Shown here one piece after another: positions 1 to 11,861 of a DNA stretch of 64,000 nt. Origin of the DNA: Marsupella aquatica (lineage: Eukaryota; Marchantiophyta); NCBI GenBank assembly GCA_973895155.1, contig OZ316891.1:15376001-15440000 (forward strand). The letters run 5' to 3'. The position numbers were made by a program, and so were the translations under genes. The stretch's first letter is position 1. Each line of letters starts with the position of its first letter. The notes under the pieces were generated by a model, which was not told the DNA's origin, did no database searches, and saw nothing but the letters and a program-made list of their open reading frames with translations.

Positions 1-1887
1 CGTTGTGCAGGTCGGCTGCATCCCGGTTATCATCGATTTCCAATCACTGTCATGGTCGGCGAAGCTCCGACGAGCTTGTGGTTCCTGCATGAAGCTGAAA
101 GTTAACTCCCTCCCCACAAAACATCTAGTACAAAGTAGCTTGGGAGATCAGCCTCCACCTAGTTGCAGATCAAAAAGGACATTTCAATAGTTGAAGATCA
201 ACGCCAACGCTGATGATGTGGAATGAGTTGGGTAAGGAGGTCAAAAGCGAAGTCAGAGAGTTTCTCACTATTTTCCTATCGACTTAGCCGGATGTGACCA
301 ACCTCTCGAAGGCGAATGTTGAGCCGAGCCACCAAGCGCATCGGAATTTGCAGGTCATCTAATTCCATACTTGGCCAGCCAGGAGGTGTCACTTTAGATC
401 TCCATGAAGGAGTGTTGTCAAGGCTTGCACCGCTACTTCCAAGGTTTGACTTACACAAAGGGGTGCCTGCATACTGTGTTGAAAACCCAGACAAATTCTG
501 AGAGTCGCATGGCTCTCCACTAGAATTTTCACTGGAAATAGTACGATACATACCGCTGCTACTGTCATAGCCCACTACGACACATTCTTGCCATCTCCAT
601 GTTCCATCTGGGGAATAGCTTAAGGACTCAGCAATTTTGGGGAAAGTGAGATCGCTTAGTGCTGAGTGCTTATTCTCTTCAAGCTGCAGCAAAGGCCCTA
701 GTGCAGTTTGGACATCCCACTTCCGAAGCACCAACCGCCTGTAGGGACAAACTTAGGCACAAAGAGAAACAAGCAATAAGAAGAGAGAACGCTCTGCATT
801 TATTCCACTCAGGGCACGAGCAACAGTTTTTAATGCAAACCAAAAACGGATTGGTTGCGCATCTCCAGTTAGTACATGTCGCCGTTATATAACATTCTGA
901 AAAGTATTATGGTTAGAAAACTATTTTCAGTTTACCCAGGCCAACAGGACTTTCCACGGATCCACGCTCGAACACTTACTTACATCTTGACAAAAACGCA
1001 TGCCAGTTCAATATCGAATCGACGGACAAAGTGGAGATATTCGAACACGAGAAAGCAGAGAATAAGCTGAGAATGTTTACAAGAGAAAGGACTGAGGCAA
1101 ATATTTGATGCCACGCTCAACTATTTCTCTCCAAAATTGAAATGTGGTCGAAATAGCGTACATGACCGCCTGTTTATCAAACAAGTAAGCAAAGCCTAGT
1201 AACAATGGCTTCCTACCTTGAAGCATACAAAAGCGCCTGCTTTATCTGTTCGGCTCCTACTCTTCTCTTTCTCCTCCTGGAATGCCTTCCTTGTCGTCCC
1301 TTAAAATTCGTATCCCCGCACCTGCTCTTCTTATAACCCACGATCTTGCGACTTTCATACGGATTCTTGGACCCGAGGTAATTGAGAAACTTTCGTCCTC
1401 TGGGCTTGCCTTCTTTTGACTCCTCTGAAATCTCTGAGGGCTCGTTGTCTTGCAACATCAATGACGTCACAATTGCACACGAATTCATGGCTCGGAGGGC
1501 TGTTCCCTTGGGTCGCCGGTGCTTCACCCTCGAGTAAGAATGTCGTTTTGCCGAAGGGCCTGAAGAATTGGATACAATATCGGAAGCCGAGCAAGACGAG
1601 GTCTGAGCCACCTCCATGGCTTCTGCCAAGGTACTCTTGATGCCAGAGAGATGGCGGAAGAGGAAATTCAAGGGAAGTGGGCTCCCTTGACTTCGTGGAG
1701 TAACAGCAAGGGAGCTGTCCACGGTGCTCCTCCTCGAGGAAGACGTGAGAAGCCATCCACTTTCACTGTCCAGATCACTAGCAGTCAGCTTTGAGGGACT
1801 TTTTGGGCGACCGATTTCTGACTTGCTGCCCTCCCCCTTCAGCCCTTCCTCAAAGGAAACATTGCGTCTGGGGATGGTCTCGCCCAT
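1..1887 (-). CDS. Multi-exon gene of unknown function, 3' end outside window
   Basis: Three exons join in phase on the minus strand: 1887-1217, 738-303 and 84-1 (running off the window). The ATG at 1887 opens a Ser/Arg/Lys-rich 223-codon first exon. It ends CAAG|GTAGGA (phase 2). The next exon follows TCCCTACAG at 738 and its first base completes an Arg codon. It ends GAGAG|GTTGGT, and the third exon follows CATGCAG and is open to the edge. No stop interrupts the frame, unlike the transposon genes nearby, so this is probably a functional host gene. Exon 1 looks disordered, with basic stretches near its end. Exon 2 carries WRWQECVVVGYD and, about 90 residues on, VARLNIRL. That spacing faintly recalls an N-terminal segment of axonemal dynein heavy chains, but the match is too weak to name it. 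The exon 3 boundary is the least certain. Confidence 0.55.
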
Positions 1888-3335
1888 ACTTGACACACCC
1901 CTTTTTCAATTTGCAAGGTGTTTATTATGTAAGATGTATGTGCCTGAGTATAATCGCTTCCAGTTTGTCACAAGCATTGAATCCCTTCAGTTTCTTTGCC
2001 TGGACGGAGCTCAGACGGAGGTGATCAGTGTTGAACGAGTTTTAGTGCCAGGGAGCTTCTTTGCAATACTTTCCAATTCCTTTCATTCATGATTGGTAAA
2101 ATCTATTTGGATATGTAAGGAAGCCATCGATACTGTGGCGATTTTCAAACCTGGTGGCTATGCGAAACAAGTCCCTGACCTCGATGAGAATGGCTCGCTT
2201 GCAAACATGGCCACCAGATTTGAGAAGACCAGAGTCTCCGAACCCTTCAATGTACATGACGTTGTCACTAGGTCTTCATCCTGGTTGATACAATTCCGCG
2301 GATAGCTCTTCCTCCTGGTTGACACATTTCCACCGAAGAAGAGAGTTTATTTCCGTCAAGCTGATGACGAATGACAACGAGAAACTTTTCTAGTCTGCGC
2401 TGCACATATCTCAGTCCTTTCGTTGCTGATAAACGGTTCACGTGTGTCTAGGGACATGACCATAGGGACTGGCGATTATGAAGAGCTTTACCTGCGGCTT
2501 CAAGATGCCACTCTTAACAGTCAACTTAAGCTTGACCGAGCGTTTGAATTGCAGGAGAGCTTGTCAAAATTGCACAATCAGTGGGTCCTTGATTGATGCG
2601 TGTACAAGAGTTGCGGAACTGATTCCAAACAGACTGAAGCTGTACATTGCTGCAGCACCGAGTAAGTTCTTCAACTCAGACATCGAGAGACGAACTGTTC
2701 GTGTAACTGACAACACTCTTTGTTTCCCTTCCCTGCCTTCAACATCCTCCGTAAGACCACATGCCATGGTTAATTAACGGGAGGAACAACTCTAGTTGAC
2801 CCCGAGTTAAATCTACGCCAAGTTAATGTTCCCCCATTTTCCCGGGGCGCCGTACACTGCCCGTCCCATTCCCCGATGTTGCTGCCCGCTCCGACCCAAG
2901 TTTGGCAGAACATAAACCAATACTCTACGATTTAACTCATGTGCTCCGGCCTGATCAACTTTGCGCCATCGACTTCAGGTTTATGTTTTGGCAACCAAAA
3001 CTTTTCGTTGGCCGCTCTTGCCCGATTGACTTTGTGCCATCAACTTTTTGGAAAGAAGTGTTACCAAAACATAAACCACCACTCCATAGAGAAAAAGTAT
3101 TTGGCACAACATAAACCAAGACTCTATAAATCATGACTCTTAACCAAAGTACTAGGTTTGCCCTGAACACTTAGACTCTGTTGGAAAGAAGTGTCAGAAC
3201 ATAAACCAAGACTCCACAAGGAAGAAATCGATGACACAAACTTAAGTCGTCGGGCTGGAGTGAACGAAGGTGTAAAAACATAAACCCAAAGTCAATGACC
3301 CAAAGTTTATTGCAAGTCCAGATAATCGCGACCCG
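1888..3335. other. Intergenic stretch with scattered ACATAAACCA repeats
   Basis: No supported gene. Between about 2900 and 3300 the decamer ACATAAACCA, or a close variant, recurs at least six times at irregular spacing, often followed by a short AC-rich stretch such as AGACTC. This looks like a decayed repeat of unknown family. Short ORFs here have no coding character. Confidence 0.5.
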
Positions 3336-3392
3336 AATCGCGAGTCAGAGTTATCAATTCATTTTATGCATGATGATAACTCGACTCGCGAT
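3336..3392. repeat. Inverted repeat / foldback
   Basis: AATCGCGAGTC...AGTTATCA is followed about 20 bases later by TGATAACT...GACTCGCGATT, giving arms of roughly 20 bases around an AT-rich loop. It lies about 220 bases left of Copia-1. It could be the remnant of a small foldback element; no target duplication was identified. Confidence 0.5.
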
Positions 3393-3612
3393 TATTCTTT
3401 CTTTGAAGGTGAACAATGGGGGAGTACAATAAAAAATGAAATAATTAAAGTATCATCATGCATAATTATTTTAATAATCATACATAGTATTCTTTTCTAT
3501 ACATATCCCTTTCTTTGTACATTTGTTATCGTGGAGCCATAGAGTACATTTTTTAATATAAATAAAAATTATGACAAAAAATATACATGATTATCATATG
3601 ACATATTTCATA

Positions 3613-4015
3613 TGTTGGGTATTTACTCTTACGTCTAGGTTAGGTATGACGTGGTTGGTACAACAACGTGGGTTGGTACAACTACGTGATTAGGTACAAC
3701 TATGTGGTTAGGTACAACTACGTGATTAGGTACAACTATGTGGTTAGGTACAACTAAGTTGCACACTATATCATAAGAGGCATGTGTGCTTGGAGAGTTA
3801 GAACCAAGGCTCATTGTTATGGAGCCACTTGAGAGATAGGGAGAGCTTACACTGTGGAGACTCGGTATAGCCGACGGGCTTAGAGTTCAGTAAAGCTCTC
3901 TTGTGTGTTCCCGTAGACGTAGCCTCAAGGAGGTGAACCACGTATCTCTTGTGTCGACTATTGTGCGTTGGATGGTTCATGGGCTTGCCATTGCGATCGT
4001 CGTCTATGCTCAACA
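3613..4015 (+). repeat. Copia-1 5' LTR
   Basis: 403 bp, TG...CA ends. It holds a tandem 18-bp unit (TTAGGTACAACTATGTGG and variants) at about 3655-3755, present in three more copies than in the 3' LTR. That accounts for the whole 54-bp length difference between the two LTRs. Confidence 0.93.
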
Positions 4016-4017
4016 AT

Positions 4018-4029
4018 TGGTATCAGAGC
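4018..4029 (+). other. Copia-1 primer-binding site
   Basis: TGGTATCAGAGC, complementary to the 3' end of plant initiator-Met tRNA, two bases inside the left LTR. This is the usual plant Copia arrangement and primes minus-strand DNA synthesis. Confidence 0.9.
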
Positions 4030-4365
4030 ATGCTTGGGAGGTGACGTGTGTTCGTGACGGGATTTCATTACGGTTTTTCCAGCGTTGAGTGTCGGTGGAT
4101 TTCCCGGAGTTCCGTCGCATGGAACTTGGAGTTTATGGGCTCAACGGATAGATCGGGGCAAGAGCTTTCTAACGGTGTGAAGAAATTGCTGAACGGAGCT
4201 CGTGGTGCAGAGAGATCTAAGTTTTCGTCGTTCTGGATTTTGTGAAGAAAGTTGGCAATCGACTCGGAGGGAGAAGCGTCAAGTGTTTTGACTCAACGGA
4301 GAGATTGAGGCAAGACGATTGTTTTGAGTCCGGGATTGGCTCTTTGATGCAAAGAGGAAGAGCAC

Positions 4366-7300
4366 GTGACACCGATACCATCACCGGTGCGGCGTGTGGT
4401 GGAGGAAGCAGTACTACTACCGGAGCTCACGGTAGTGCCAAAGAAGAAGATTGGGACTTTCAAGCTTGGGGGACCCAAGTATGAAGTGACAAAGTATGAT
4501 GGGCGCTCTGACTACTTGCTATGGGAGAAGCAGGTGAAGGGAGTGCTCTATGCGTCAGGGATGGGCCAACTGCTGAGCCCTCGTGAAGACGATGTTGATG
4601 AGAAACAATGGGACCGCATGCAGGAGCAGGGAGTGTGGTGTGTTACACTCTATCTCATGCCTCCCATCATCAAGCAGTTGGGTGCACATAAGGATTGCAT
4701 GTCCTTGTTTGCGGAATTGCAGAGCAAGTATCACCGCAAGGAGTTGTCGAACCGGCTCTACACTTCCTACAAACTCATGAGTTTCAGGATGAAGGAATCC
4801 GGTATAAAGTTGCAAGACCATGTGGATGCTTTCAACGACATGGTCGTTGACTTGGAAAACCTTGGGGAGACTTTGAATGATGAGACGAAGGCTCTGCAGC
4901 TTCTTAGTTCATTGCCTCCATCTTACCAGTCCCTATCACGAGTGTTGTTGCATCGTGATAGGGATACCATTTCATACAATGACGTGGTAAGTTCTCTGCT
5001 TAGTGATGATCTTCAGCAGAAGATGCACATCACATCACAACCTTTATCATCTGGTGTTGCCTTCAATGTTAACCGTGGGAGGGGTATGCAGTGACCAACT
5101 GGGGACCGTAGAACCCAGTTTAGATCTAAATCCAGATCTAAGTCCAAGGGTAAATCCCCTCAGAGGAGGCAGGTGACATGTTGGAAGTGCAACCAAGTTG
5201 GACACTTCAAGCGAGACTGTAAGGGAAAGGCAGCGAAAACTTCATCGGCAAATGTGGCTAGGGCTGATGGAGAAGCTGATTTACTCAATGATGAGTATGT
5301 TTTATGAAGTCGGGGGTATGCCCTGTGCACGTCATCTAGGAGAGCAGATGATGTGTGGATTCTTGATTGTGCTTGCTCTTTTCATATTTGTTACATTCGT
5401 GAGTTTTTCAGTTCTTACTCTATTTCAAACGGTTCAGTTCTGATGGGAAATGATCACTCCTGTCAAATTGAGGGAATTGGGTCTGTGAAGATTCAAATGT
5501 TTGATGGCGCTGTGCGCACAGTGTCCGGAGTCAGGTATGTACCTAGCATGCGTAAGAATCTGATTTCACTCGGTGTGTTGGATTCAAATGGTCATCAATG
5601 GAGCGTTATTGATGGTGAACTTCAAGTCAGGTCGGGAGAGACAATGATTTTGAAGGGGAGTAGACAAAAGAATTTGTATGTGTTACAGGGCAATACTGTA
5701 TGTGGAGAGGCCAATGTAACCAAGTCTCACGAGGAGATGACTCAACTGTGGCATTCACGGCTAGGCCACATGAGTGAGAAGGGTTTGGCTATCTTACGGA
5801 AGAATGGACTCATTTCTGATTTGCAATCTTGTAAATTAGAGTTTTGTGAGCATTGCATTCTTGGAAAGCAGCATCGTCGTGATTTTGGTGTTGGAACTCA
5901 TCGTTCCAAAGCGGTTCTTGAGTACATACATAGTGACGTGTGGGGTCCATCCCCGACTCCCTCACACTCTGGAAAGTTGTACTATGTATCATTTATTGAT
6001 GATTACTCAAGATTTGTGTGGATTTATTTCATGACGCATAAGTCTGATGTCTTGTCCATTTTTAAGAAGTGGAAGGCCCAGGTGGAGAATCAGACTGGAA
6101 ACACGATCAAGTGTTTGGATACAAGGGTGAAGAGTCTGAGGTCAGACAACGGCGAGGAGTACACTTCAATGGAATTTGAAGAGTACTGTTCAGAACAGGG
6201 GATAACTCGCCATCTCACCATAGTTTATACTCCGCAGCAGAATGGTGTCGCTGAGAGGCTCAATCGGACACTGTTGGAGCGGTCACGGAGTATGTTGAGC
6301 CAATCAGGTTTACCACAAGAATTTTGGGCAGAAGCTATCAATACCGCAGCTTATTTGGTAAATCTTTCTCCTTCTAGTGCTATCAATTTCAAAACGCCGT
6401 TTGAGATGCGCTATAAGCGGCAAGCAGACTATCATGGCTTGGTAGTTTTTGGAAGTGATGCATATGCTCTCACACCGAAGCAGAATAGGACCAAGTTGGA
6501 TCCTACCTCCAAGAAATGTGTTTTTCTTGGGTACCAAAGTGGTGTGAAAGCCTATAGGCTATGGGATCCTATTGCCTGTAAGCTCGTTGTCAGTAGGGAT
6601 GTTTCCTTCAATGAATCCAGATTATTGAAGGAGGGGGAGAATACTCAGGTCTCCCGTACTGACAAAGGAAAATCTCCTATCCCGGATCTCGTTGAGGGGG
6701 AGATTGGTTATGAGGTGCATGACCGGAGAGAAGGAGTTGCTCCAATTATGGAGCTGGTTCCTGTGCCAGAGGAACCAGAGGAGTTTGTTGATGCTGGTGA
6801 GCAGCAAGTGGATGCTATTGAGCTTCAAATTGTACCAGCACACGCAGATCAACCGAAGTCATCGGCTAGAAGAACATCTAGTCGCACTGTACGTGCTCCA
6901 CCAAGGTATGGACAGTGGGTTGATTCATCTCAACTGCAAGAAAATGATTTTGCAACTGATGATGAGGGTGATGCGTTAATTTTGGAAGAAGGGGAACCTT
7001 CTTCATTTCATGAGGCAAGTGCTTCAAAGGAGAAGCAGAAGTGGACTGCAGCAATGCAAACGGAGATGCAGTCACTAAAGGACAACAAAACTTGGGAGCT
7101 TGTTAAGCTGCCTAAGGGTCAGCAAGTGGTGGACAGCAAGTGGATTTACAAGCTGAAGGATAATTCCATAGGAGGTGGATCGAAGGTCTACAAGGCTAGG
7201 TTGGTAGCAAAGGGATTCACACAAGAGAAAGGTGTGGATTACAATGAGGTCTTCTCACCAGTTGCTAAGTACTCTACAATACGACTATTGTGTGTACTTG

Positions 7301-8580
7301 TTGTAATGTTTGGTCTACTGCTAGATCAAATGGATGTTGTCACAGCTTTCCTCTATGGCACATTGGAAGAGGTGATTTTCATGAGACAACCGCTAGGTTT
7401 TGTGAAGAGAGGACAGGAGGAATTGGTTTGCAGATTGCTGAAATCCTTGTATGGGTTGAAGCAGTCACCAAGACAGTGGAACAAACGGTTTGACGATTGG
7501 ATTCGGTCACAAGGTTTTCACAGAAGTGTATTTGACCCTTGTGTGTATTTGAAATCGGTAAAGAATATTGTATTTGGGTTCATTGTTTTAGTACTTTATG
7601 TGGATGATATGCTAATTGCAGCCAAGGATAGGTCTGAGATTGTTAAGCTCAAGGCACTGCTTAGTGTAGAGTTTAAGATGAAGGACTTAGGGCCAGCTAA
7701 GAGGATTTGGGGTATGGAGATCACTAGGGACTTGGAGGCTGGCAAGCTATGGTTGACGCAGAGCAGTTATGCGAGGAAGGTAATTGCAAGGTTCAACATG
7801 GGGAATAGCAAGCCAGTAAGTACCCCGTTGGCTCCACACTTCAAGTTATCATCAGCGTTCTGTCCTACGGATGACACAGAGAAGGGGTTGATGTCAAAGG
7901 TTCCGTATGACAAGGCAGTGGGGAGTCTCATGTATTTGATGACTTGCACTAGACCTGATCTTGCCATGGCTATGGGCAAGGTAAGCAGGTACATGTCAAA
8001 TCCAGGGAAGGTACACTGGGAAGCAGTGAAGTGGATTATCAGGTACTTGAAGGGTACCGTGGATCATGGTCTTTTATTTGATGCGAATGCAAAGAATGCT
8101 AAATCATTGATTGGCTATGTTGATTCTGACTATGGACAAGATTTGGACCGAAGGAGATCAACAACAGGATACGTGTTCACACTTGGCGGTGGATGCATAA
8201 GTTGGAGGTCTACTTTGCAGAAGTGTATTGCTCAGTCTACTACAGAAGCGGAGTATGTTGCAGCTGCGGAAGCAGCAAAGGAAGCGATTTGGTTGGATAG
8301 ACTTATCACTGAAATGGGATTGCCACAGGGGAATGTGAAGCTCCATTGTGATAGTCAAAGTGCGCTCCACCTTGCTGTGAACCAGGTGATGGACAGCAGA
8401 GTGAAGCACATTGACGTTAGGTACCATTTTATCAGGCAGGCTGTGTCTGATAATTTGTTTGAGCTAGTCAAGATTGATGGTAAACTCAACCCGGCTGACG
8501 CATTTACCAAAGTGATTCCTTTGGAGAGTTTCTCTAGACACCGTGACGTATTGCAGGTTTTGCAATTGCATCACAAGTAG
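4366..8580 (+). pseudogene. Copia-1 gag-pol polyprotein with two in-frame TGA stops
   Basis: One frame spans the region and is broken only by TGA at 5092-5094 and 5305-5307, both explicable as CGA to TGA. In order: gag capsid-like region (4366 to about 5090), zinc knuckle CWKCNQVGHFKRDC (about 5179-5220), protease region with WILDCACSFH (the usual DSG or DTG motif is DCA, though the Asp remains), integrase HHCC region and core with HSDVWGP, SDNGEEY and NGVAERLNRT, then reverse transcriptase with YVDDML, then RNase H with DSDYGQDLDRRRSTTGY. The gag start is unclear: in-frame sequence begins after a TGA at 4345 and there is no early ATG, so the original N-terminus seems lost. A related gag at 51.7 kb shows what that end may have looked like. 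Confidence 0.9.
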
Positions 8581-8770
8581 AGTTTTCTTAACATTCATTG
8601 TAATTACTGATATATGCTCTTCCTCATTCCTATGTATTAGGCTACGGCTTAGTTCTGGTTTGCTCTAGTTAGAGAGAGAAACCGGTTTGGTTTTTGTCCA
8701 GAACTTCCCGCTGAGGGATCATATACATTGGCAATATTACTCTCCCCTAGACCAGAGTCAAGGGGAAGAT

Positions 8771-9119
8771 TGTTGGGTATTTACTCTTACGTCTAGATTA
8801 GGTATGACGTGGTTGGTACAACAACGTGGGTTGGTACAACTACGTGATTAGGTACAACTAAGTTGCACACTATATCATAAGAGGCATGTGTCCTTGGAGA
8901 GGTAGAACCAAGGCTCATTGTTATGGAGCCACTTGAGAGATAGGGAGAGCTTACACTGTGGAGACTCGGTATAGCCGACGGGCTTAGAGTTCATTAAAGC
9001 TCTCTTGTGTGTTCCCGTAGACGTAGCCTCAAGGAGGTGAACCACGTATCTCTTGTGTCGACTATTGTGCGTTGGATGGTTCATGGGCTTGCCGTTGCGA
9101 TCGTCGTCTATGCTCAACA
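8771..9119 (+). repeat. Copia-1 3' LTR
   Basis: 349 bp, preceded by the purine tract at 8759-8770 and followed by the target duplicate TCATA. It lacks three 18-bp units present in the 5' LTR. Confidence 0.93.
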
Positions 9120-9124
9120 TCATA

Positions 9125-9624
9125 TTCATAAATTTTCCCATCCACATGATGAACCATGGAATTATGGTCTAGAGCTTCAACTCTAACTAGCCTAGGCCCC
9201 ATCTCTAACTTATAGTCGATGCTTTATAAGTAAGATTAGAGTAACTAGTAGTTAACTATCATAAATTATTTAATTTTACAATATTTACTATTCAGGAAAG
9301 GTTCCAACCTGAATTTTGACTAACTTGGTTACTAGTCTTGAGAATAAAGGAAATTGTCCTTTTGATGGAGGTTGAAAAGTGTCACCATTTACCATCAATT
9401 CCGTCTGAATTTTCTGAATTCCCACCCTATCTTCCTTTGGTACCCCTCCACCTATGGCCTCCAAGAGAGTCCCAAACAACATGGGGGACAGGAATTGATC
9501 CAGAACTTACAAGTCGCTTGCATTGTGTGCTTTGAACTTCCCTGGCTGAAGTTTGTCACTCTAATCTCCAAAACCCTCACAGCAAGCATCAATTTGTCCT
9601 TCAAGTAATCGCACCACTCCCAAT
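9125..9624. other. Unassigned host DNA between two retrotransposons
   Basis: No complete gene. On the minus strand, 9452-9694 is open, and an in-frame reading such as NLNWEWCDYLKDK crosses the Copia-3 insertion point when 58389 onward is joined to 9629. This may be a remnant of an exon split by Copia-3. The function is not recognised. Confidence 0.3.
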
Positions 9625-9629
9625 TCAAG

Positions 9630-9977
9630 TGTTGAGCATAGACGACATTCGTAACAGCAAGCCCATGAACCATCCAACGCACAATAGTCCACACAGAGAG
9701 ATACGTGGTTCACCTCCACATGAGGCTACGTCCACGAGATCACACAAGTCAAAGCTTTACTGCACTCTAGGTCGAACGGCCATACCAAACATCCACAACA
9801 CAAGCTCTCCCTATCTCTCAACTAGCTCCGTAACAATGAGCCTAAGTTCCACCAGGGTCTGGCATTAGCCCTGGCTTAATACACTACAGCACTACCGCTA
9901 ACATTAGTTAAGTCCTAACCTGAGTTAGACTAACTGTGGTTAGCTCATGAGTCACAAGACTATAGCAATATCTAACA
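9630..9977 (-). repeat. Copia-3 3' LTR
   Basis: 348 bp, TGTTGAGC to TCTAACA on the plus strand, with target duplicate TCAAG outside and the inverted purine tract inside. The first ~100 plus-strand bases match the inverted end of the Copia-1 LTR; the rest differs. Confidence 0.88.
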
Positions 9978-10088
9978 AACTCCCCCTTGACTCTTGTCTT
10001 GGGGACTCGACTAAATGCTACCATATGGAATCCTCTGCGGGAAGTTCTAGACAATCACCAAACCAGGTCTCCCCCTAAAAACCACAAC
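9978..10088 (-). other. Copia-3 3' UTR, PPT-proximal piece
   Basis: Inverted, this matches the Copia-1 sequence just before its 3' LTR (about 8690-8770), including the segment around GCGGGAAGTTCT. The remaining 3' UTR resumes at about 33394, which shows that everything between is an insertion. Confidence 0.8.
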
Positions 10089-10158
10089 AACCCCAATTTA
10101 AGGAAAACCAAACTTTGGAAATTCTGAAAATCACTAAATATTATTATTTTAATAAAAA
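10089..10158 (+). repeat. Left terminal inverted repeat of the giant element
   Basis: The first 17 bases, AACCCCAATTTAAGGAA, are perfectly inverted at 33377-33393. Further in, CTAAATATTATTA recurs at a 3-base offset in the inverted right end, so the full TIR may be about 70 bases and imperfect. Confidence 0.72.
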
Positions 10159-10168
10159 GGGGGCAACA

Positions 10169-10188
10169 TGACGCGTGGCTGCGCGTGA
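10169..10188. repeat. CGCG palindrome near the left end of the giant element
   Basis: TGACGCG-TGGCTG-CGCGTGA, one mismatch from a perfect 7-base-arm palindrome. It lies 80 bases inside the left end and downstream of the giant gene's stop. A lone half site occurs at 10254-10260. Confidence 0.7.
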
Positions 10189-10355
10189 AACCCTGAAAAT
10201 GACTGCAACGTCACATTTTTACCAATCCAACTTGACGGGACCAAGAGACATGCTCACGCGAATAATAATAATAGAGAAATAAATCTTTGAGATCCTTTAT
10301 ATATGATAACCAGTATATAAGGAGTTTACAAATAGTTTCTAGAATGACATACAAA

Positions 10356-11084
10356 TTAATCTGATCTCATGCCGACTATTATTTTGGAAGCGTCCAAAAT
10401 TGGGCGTCTGTTAAATTGCTCTACTAGATATCTATCTCCATGCCTCTGAATCACAGGGTCTTCCCATAGAGTATGATTATAATCATAATCTCTAAAAATA
10501 GATTTAACTGACCAATCTGAATAATCTCTTCCATTGGCAATGACAAGCGGCTCACAAGAGTTTGCTAGCTTGCTAAGATACGGAATCAACAAGTTAATCA
10601 GGAAACTGTCGTCGACCGACCCAAAATATTTGGGCGGAAATAATGATCCAACAACAGGATCTAAACAAGCATGAAATGCATCGGATTCGATAAGCATTAT
10701 ATTTTGCTGCAGATACGCCTTCGTATAAATTCCAACCTTCTCAAAACACTTCAAAAATATCCGCTTATTTGATGTCACCCCATCGCATAAGTAACAATGA
10801 GACTGATCCCAAATATACTTAAATGAGGCCATTTCCATCGCAGTAAAAATAGATGCTAAAATCTGATCTAAAAGGTTCTTCCCAAGAGAGGACCAGATCC
10901 CTACATCGAAATTCTCAAAACAGAATCTCAAGAATTCGTGAAGATGAGGCCTTGGAAAAACGTATATATTCCCAATCCGAATTCCAGTTGAGACCGCCAT
11001 CAGTCGGGAATGCGGTGCAGTGTAACAGAGTAGATGCTCCACGTCTAAAACTATGAGCCCATTTTCTCTGCTGCAATGAATCTC
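10356..11084 (-). CDS. NIF/FCP1-like HAD domain 3 and C-terminus
   Basis: Final exon after the strong acceptor TTTCTCTACAG. It contains LIVLDVEHLL (motif I as DxE), FPRPHLHEFLRFCFENFDVG, IWSS and NIMLIESDAFH (the DD pair replaced by ES), then a tail ending VGMRSD and a stop at 10356. It is more like domain 2 than domain 1, so the array probably grew by internal duplication. Catalysis is doubtful. The preceding intron (11085-11176) contains a CGCG palindrome at 11129-11148. Confidence 0.62.
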   Translation of the reverse strand, partial: EIHCSRENGLIVLDVEHLLCYTAPHSRLMAVSTGIRIGNIYVFPRPHLHEFLRFCFENFDVGIWSSLGKNLLDQILASIFTAMEMASFKYIWDQSHCYLCDGVTSNKRIFLKCFEKVGIYTKAYLQQNIMLIESDAFHACLDPVVGSLFPPKYFGSVDDSFLINLLIPYLSKLANSCEPLVIANGRDYSDWSVKSIFRDYDYNHTLWEDPVIQRHGDRYLVEQFNRRPILDASKIIVGMRSD

Positions 11085-11128
11085 CTGTAGAGAAACACAA
11101 GAAGATGCATGAGCCCGTATGGATGTAG

Positions 11129-11148
11129 TCACGCGAATGGTCGCGTCA
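11129..11148. repeat. CGCG palindrome inside an intron
   Basis: TCACGCG-AATGGT-CGCGTCA within the intron between HAD domains 2 and 3. Confidence 0.7.
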
Positions 11149-11176
11149 CATATTACAGAGAAAAAATCCTCTACAC

Positions 11177-11861
11177 TCTGGCCATTGATAAGTGACGTCT
11201 GTTGAAGTGCTTGATAAGAACTTGATCCGCATGTCTCTGCACGTACAGATGCTCCCATATATCCTTGTTCAGATCCCAATCTCGATGTAGATTTCTAATC
11301 GACCAGATGGGATAATCGAACTTGTTAGCGAACGCAAGACAAAGCCTTGAATTTGATAGCTTTCGTAAATATGGAATGAGGTCATCCCTCAAAAAGACAT
11401 CATCCAACGATCCTTGAAACGACTTAGCGAACAATAATCCGCATACAGCTGTCTGGCATGTATGGGAAGGACAGGCATCAATCTGGATTATATTCTCTGG
11501 TCGATAATCTTGAAACATATCACGTAGTCTCTCGATAGATTTGAAGACAACAGTCTTATAATTTTTCTTCACATAACCAAGATTCCAGCAATGATCCCGC
11601 GTGAACACATATATCAGCTGCGATAGGTCGGTGCTCGACAACACTTCTGAAAGTATCTGATAAACCAGTTTATCGTCGAGAATAGACCAGACCATCACAT
11701 CAAAATGATCATAACAGAATTTTATAAGATCATGAAGATGCGGCCTCGGAATGACACATAGAGATCCGATATGAATTCCGGGTGTCGACTTGAGCTGAGG
11801 AGTATATTTTGAAACAGAGCACAAGAAGTTTTCCAGTCCTAAACCTAGAAGTTGACGTGAC
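11177..11861 (-). CDS. NIF/FCP1-like HAD domain 2, catalytic Asp lost
   Basis: Clearly homologous to domain 1 (IPRPHLHDLIKFCYDHFDV, VWSI, NIIQIDACPSHT, PYLRKLSNS). The motif I site reads LGLENFL with no Asp at either catalytic position, and the later DD is DA, so it should be enzymatically dead. Two acceptors are possible, 11878 (TTTACAG) and 11861 (GGAGCAG); only the second keeps phase with the previous exon. The donor is AGA|GTGTAG. The intron before it holds a decayed copy of the CGCG palindrome. A role as a binding module is plausible but inferred. Confidence 0.6.

Larger units (their letters stand above)
3613..9119 (+). mobile_element. Copia-1 LTR retrotransposon, complete in structure
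   Basis: The element runs from TGTTGGG to CTCAACA and is flanked on both sides by the 5-base target duplication TCATA (3608-3612 and 9120-9124). It has two LTRs (403 and 349 bp), an initiator-Met tRNA primer site directly inside the left LTR, a gag-pol frame, and a purine tract CAAGGGGAAGAT directly before the right LTR. The polyprotein order is gag, zinc knuckle, protease, integrase, reverse transcriptase, RNase H, the Copia (Ty1) order. It is probably immobile because the frame has two stops and a damaged protease motif. It belongs to the same family as Copia-3: the last ~100 bases of the LTR and the leader are clearly homologous. Confidence 0.95.

Noticed and set aside
276-734. Axonemal dynein heavy chain exon
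   Set aside because: Only two short motifs match loosely and the spacing between them is too long; kept as an unnamed gene.
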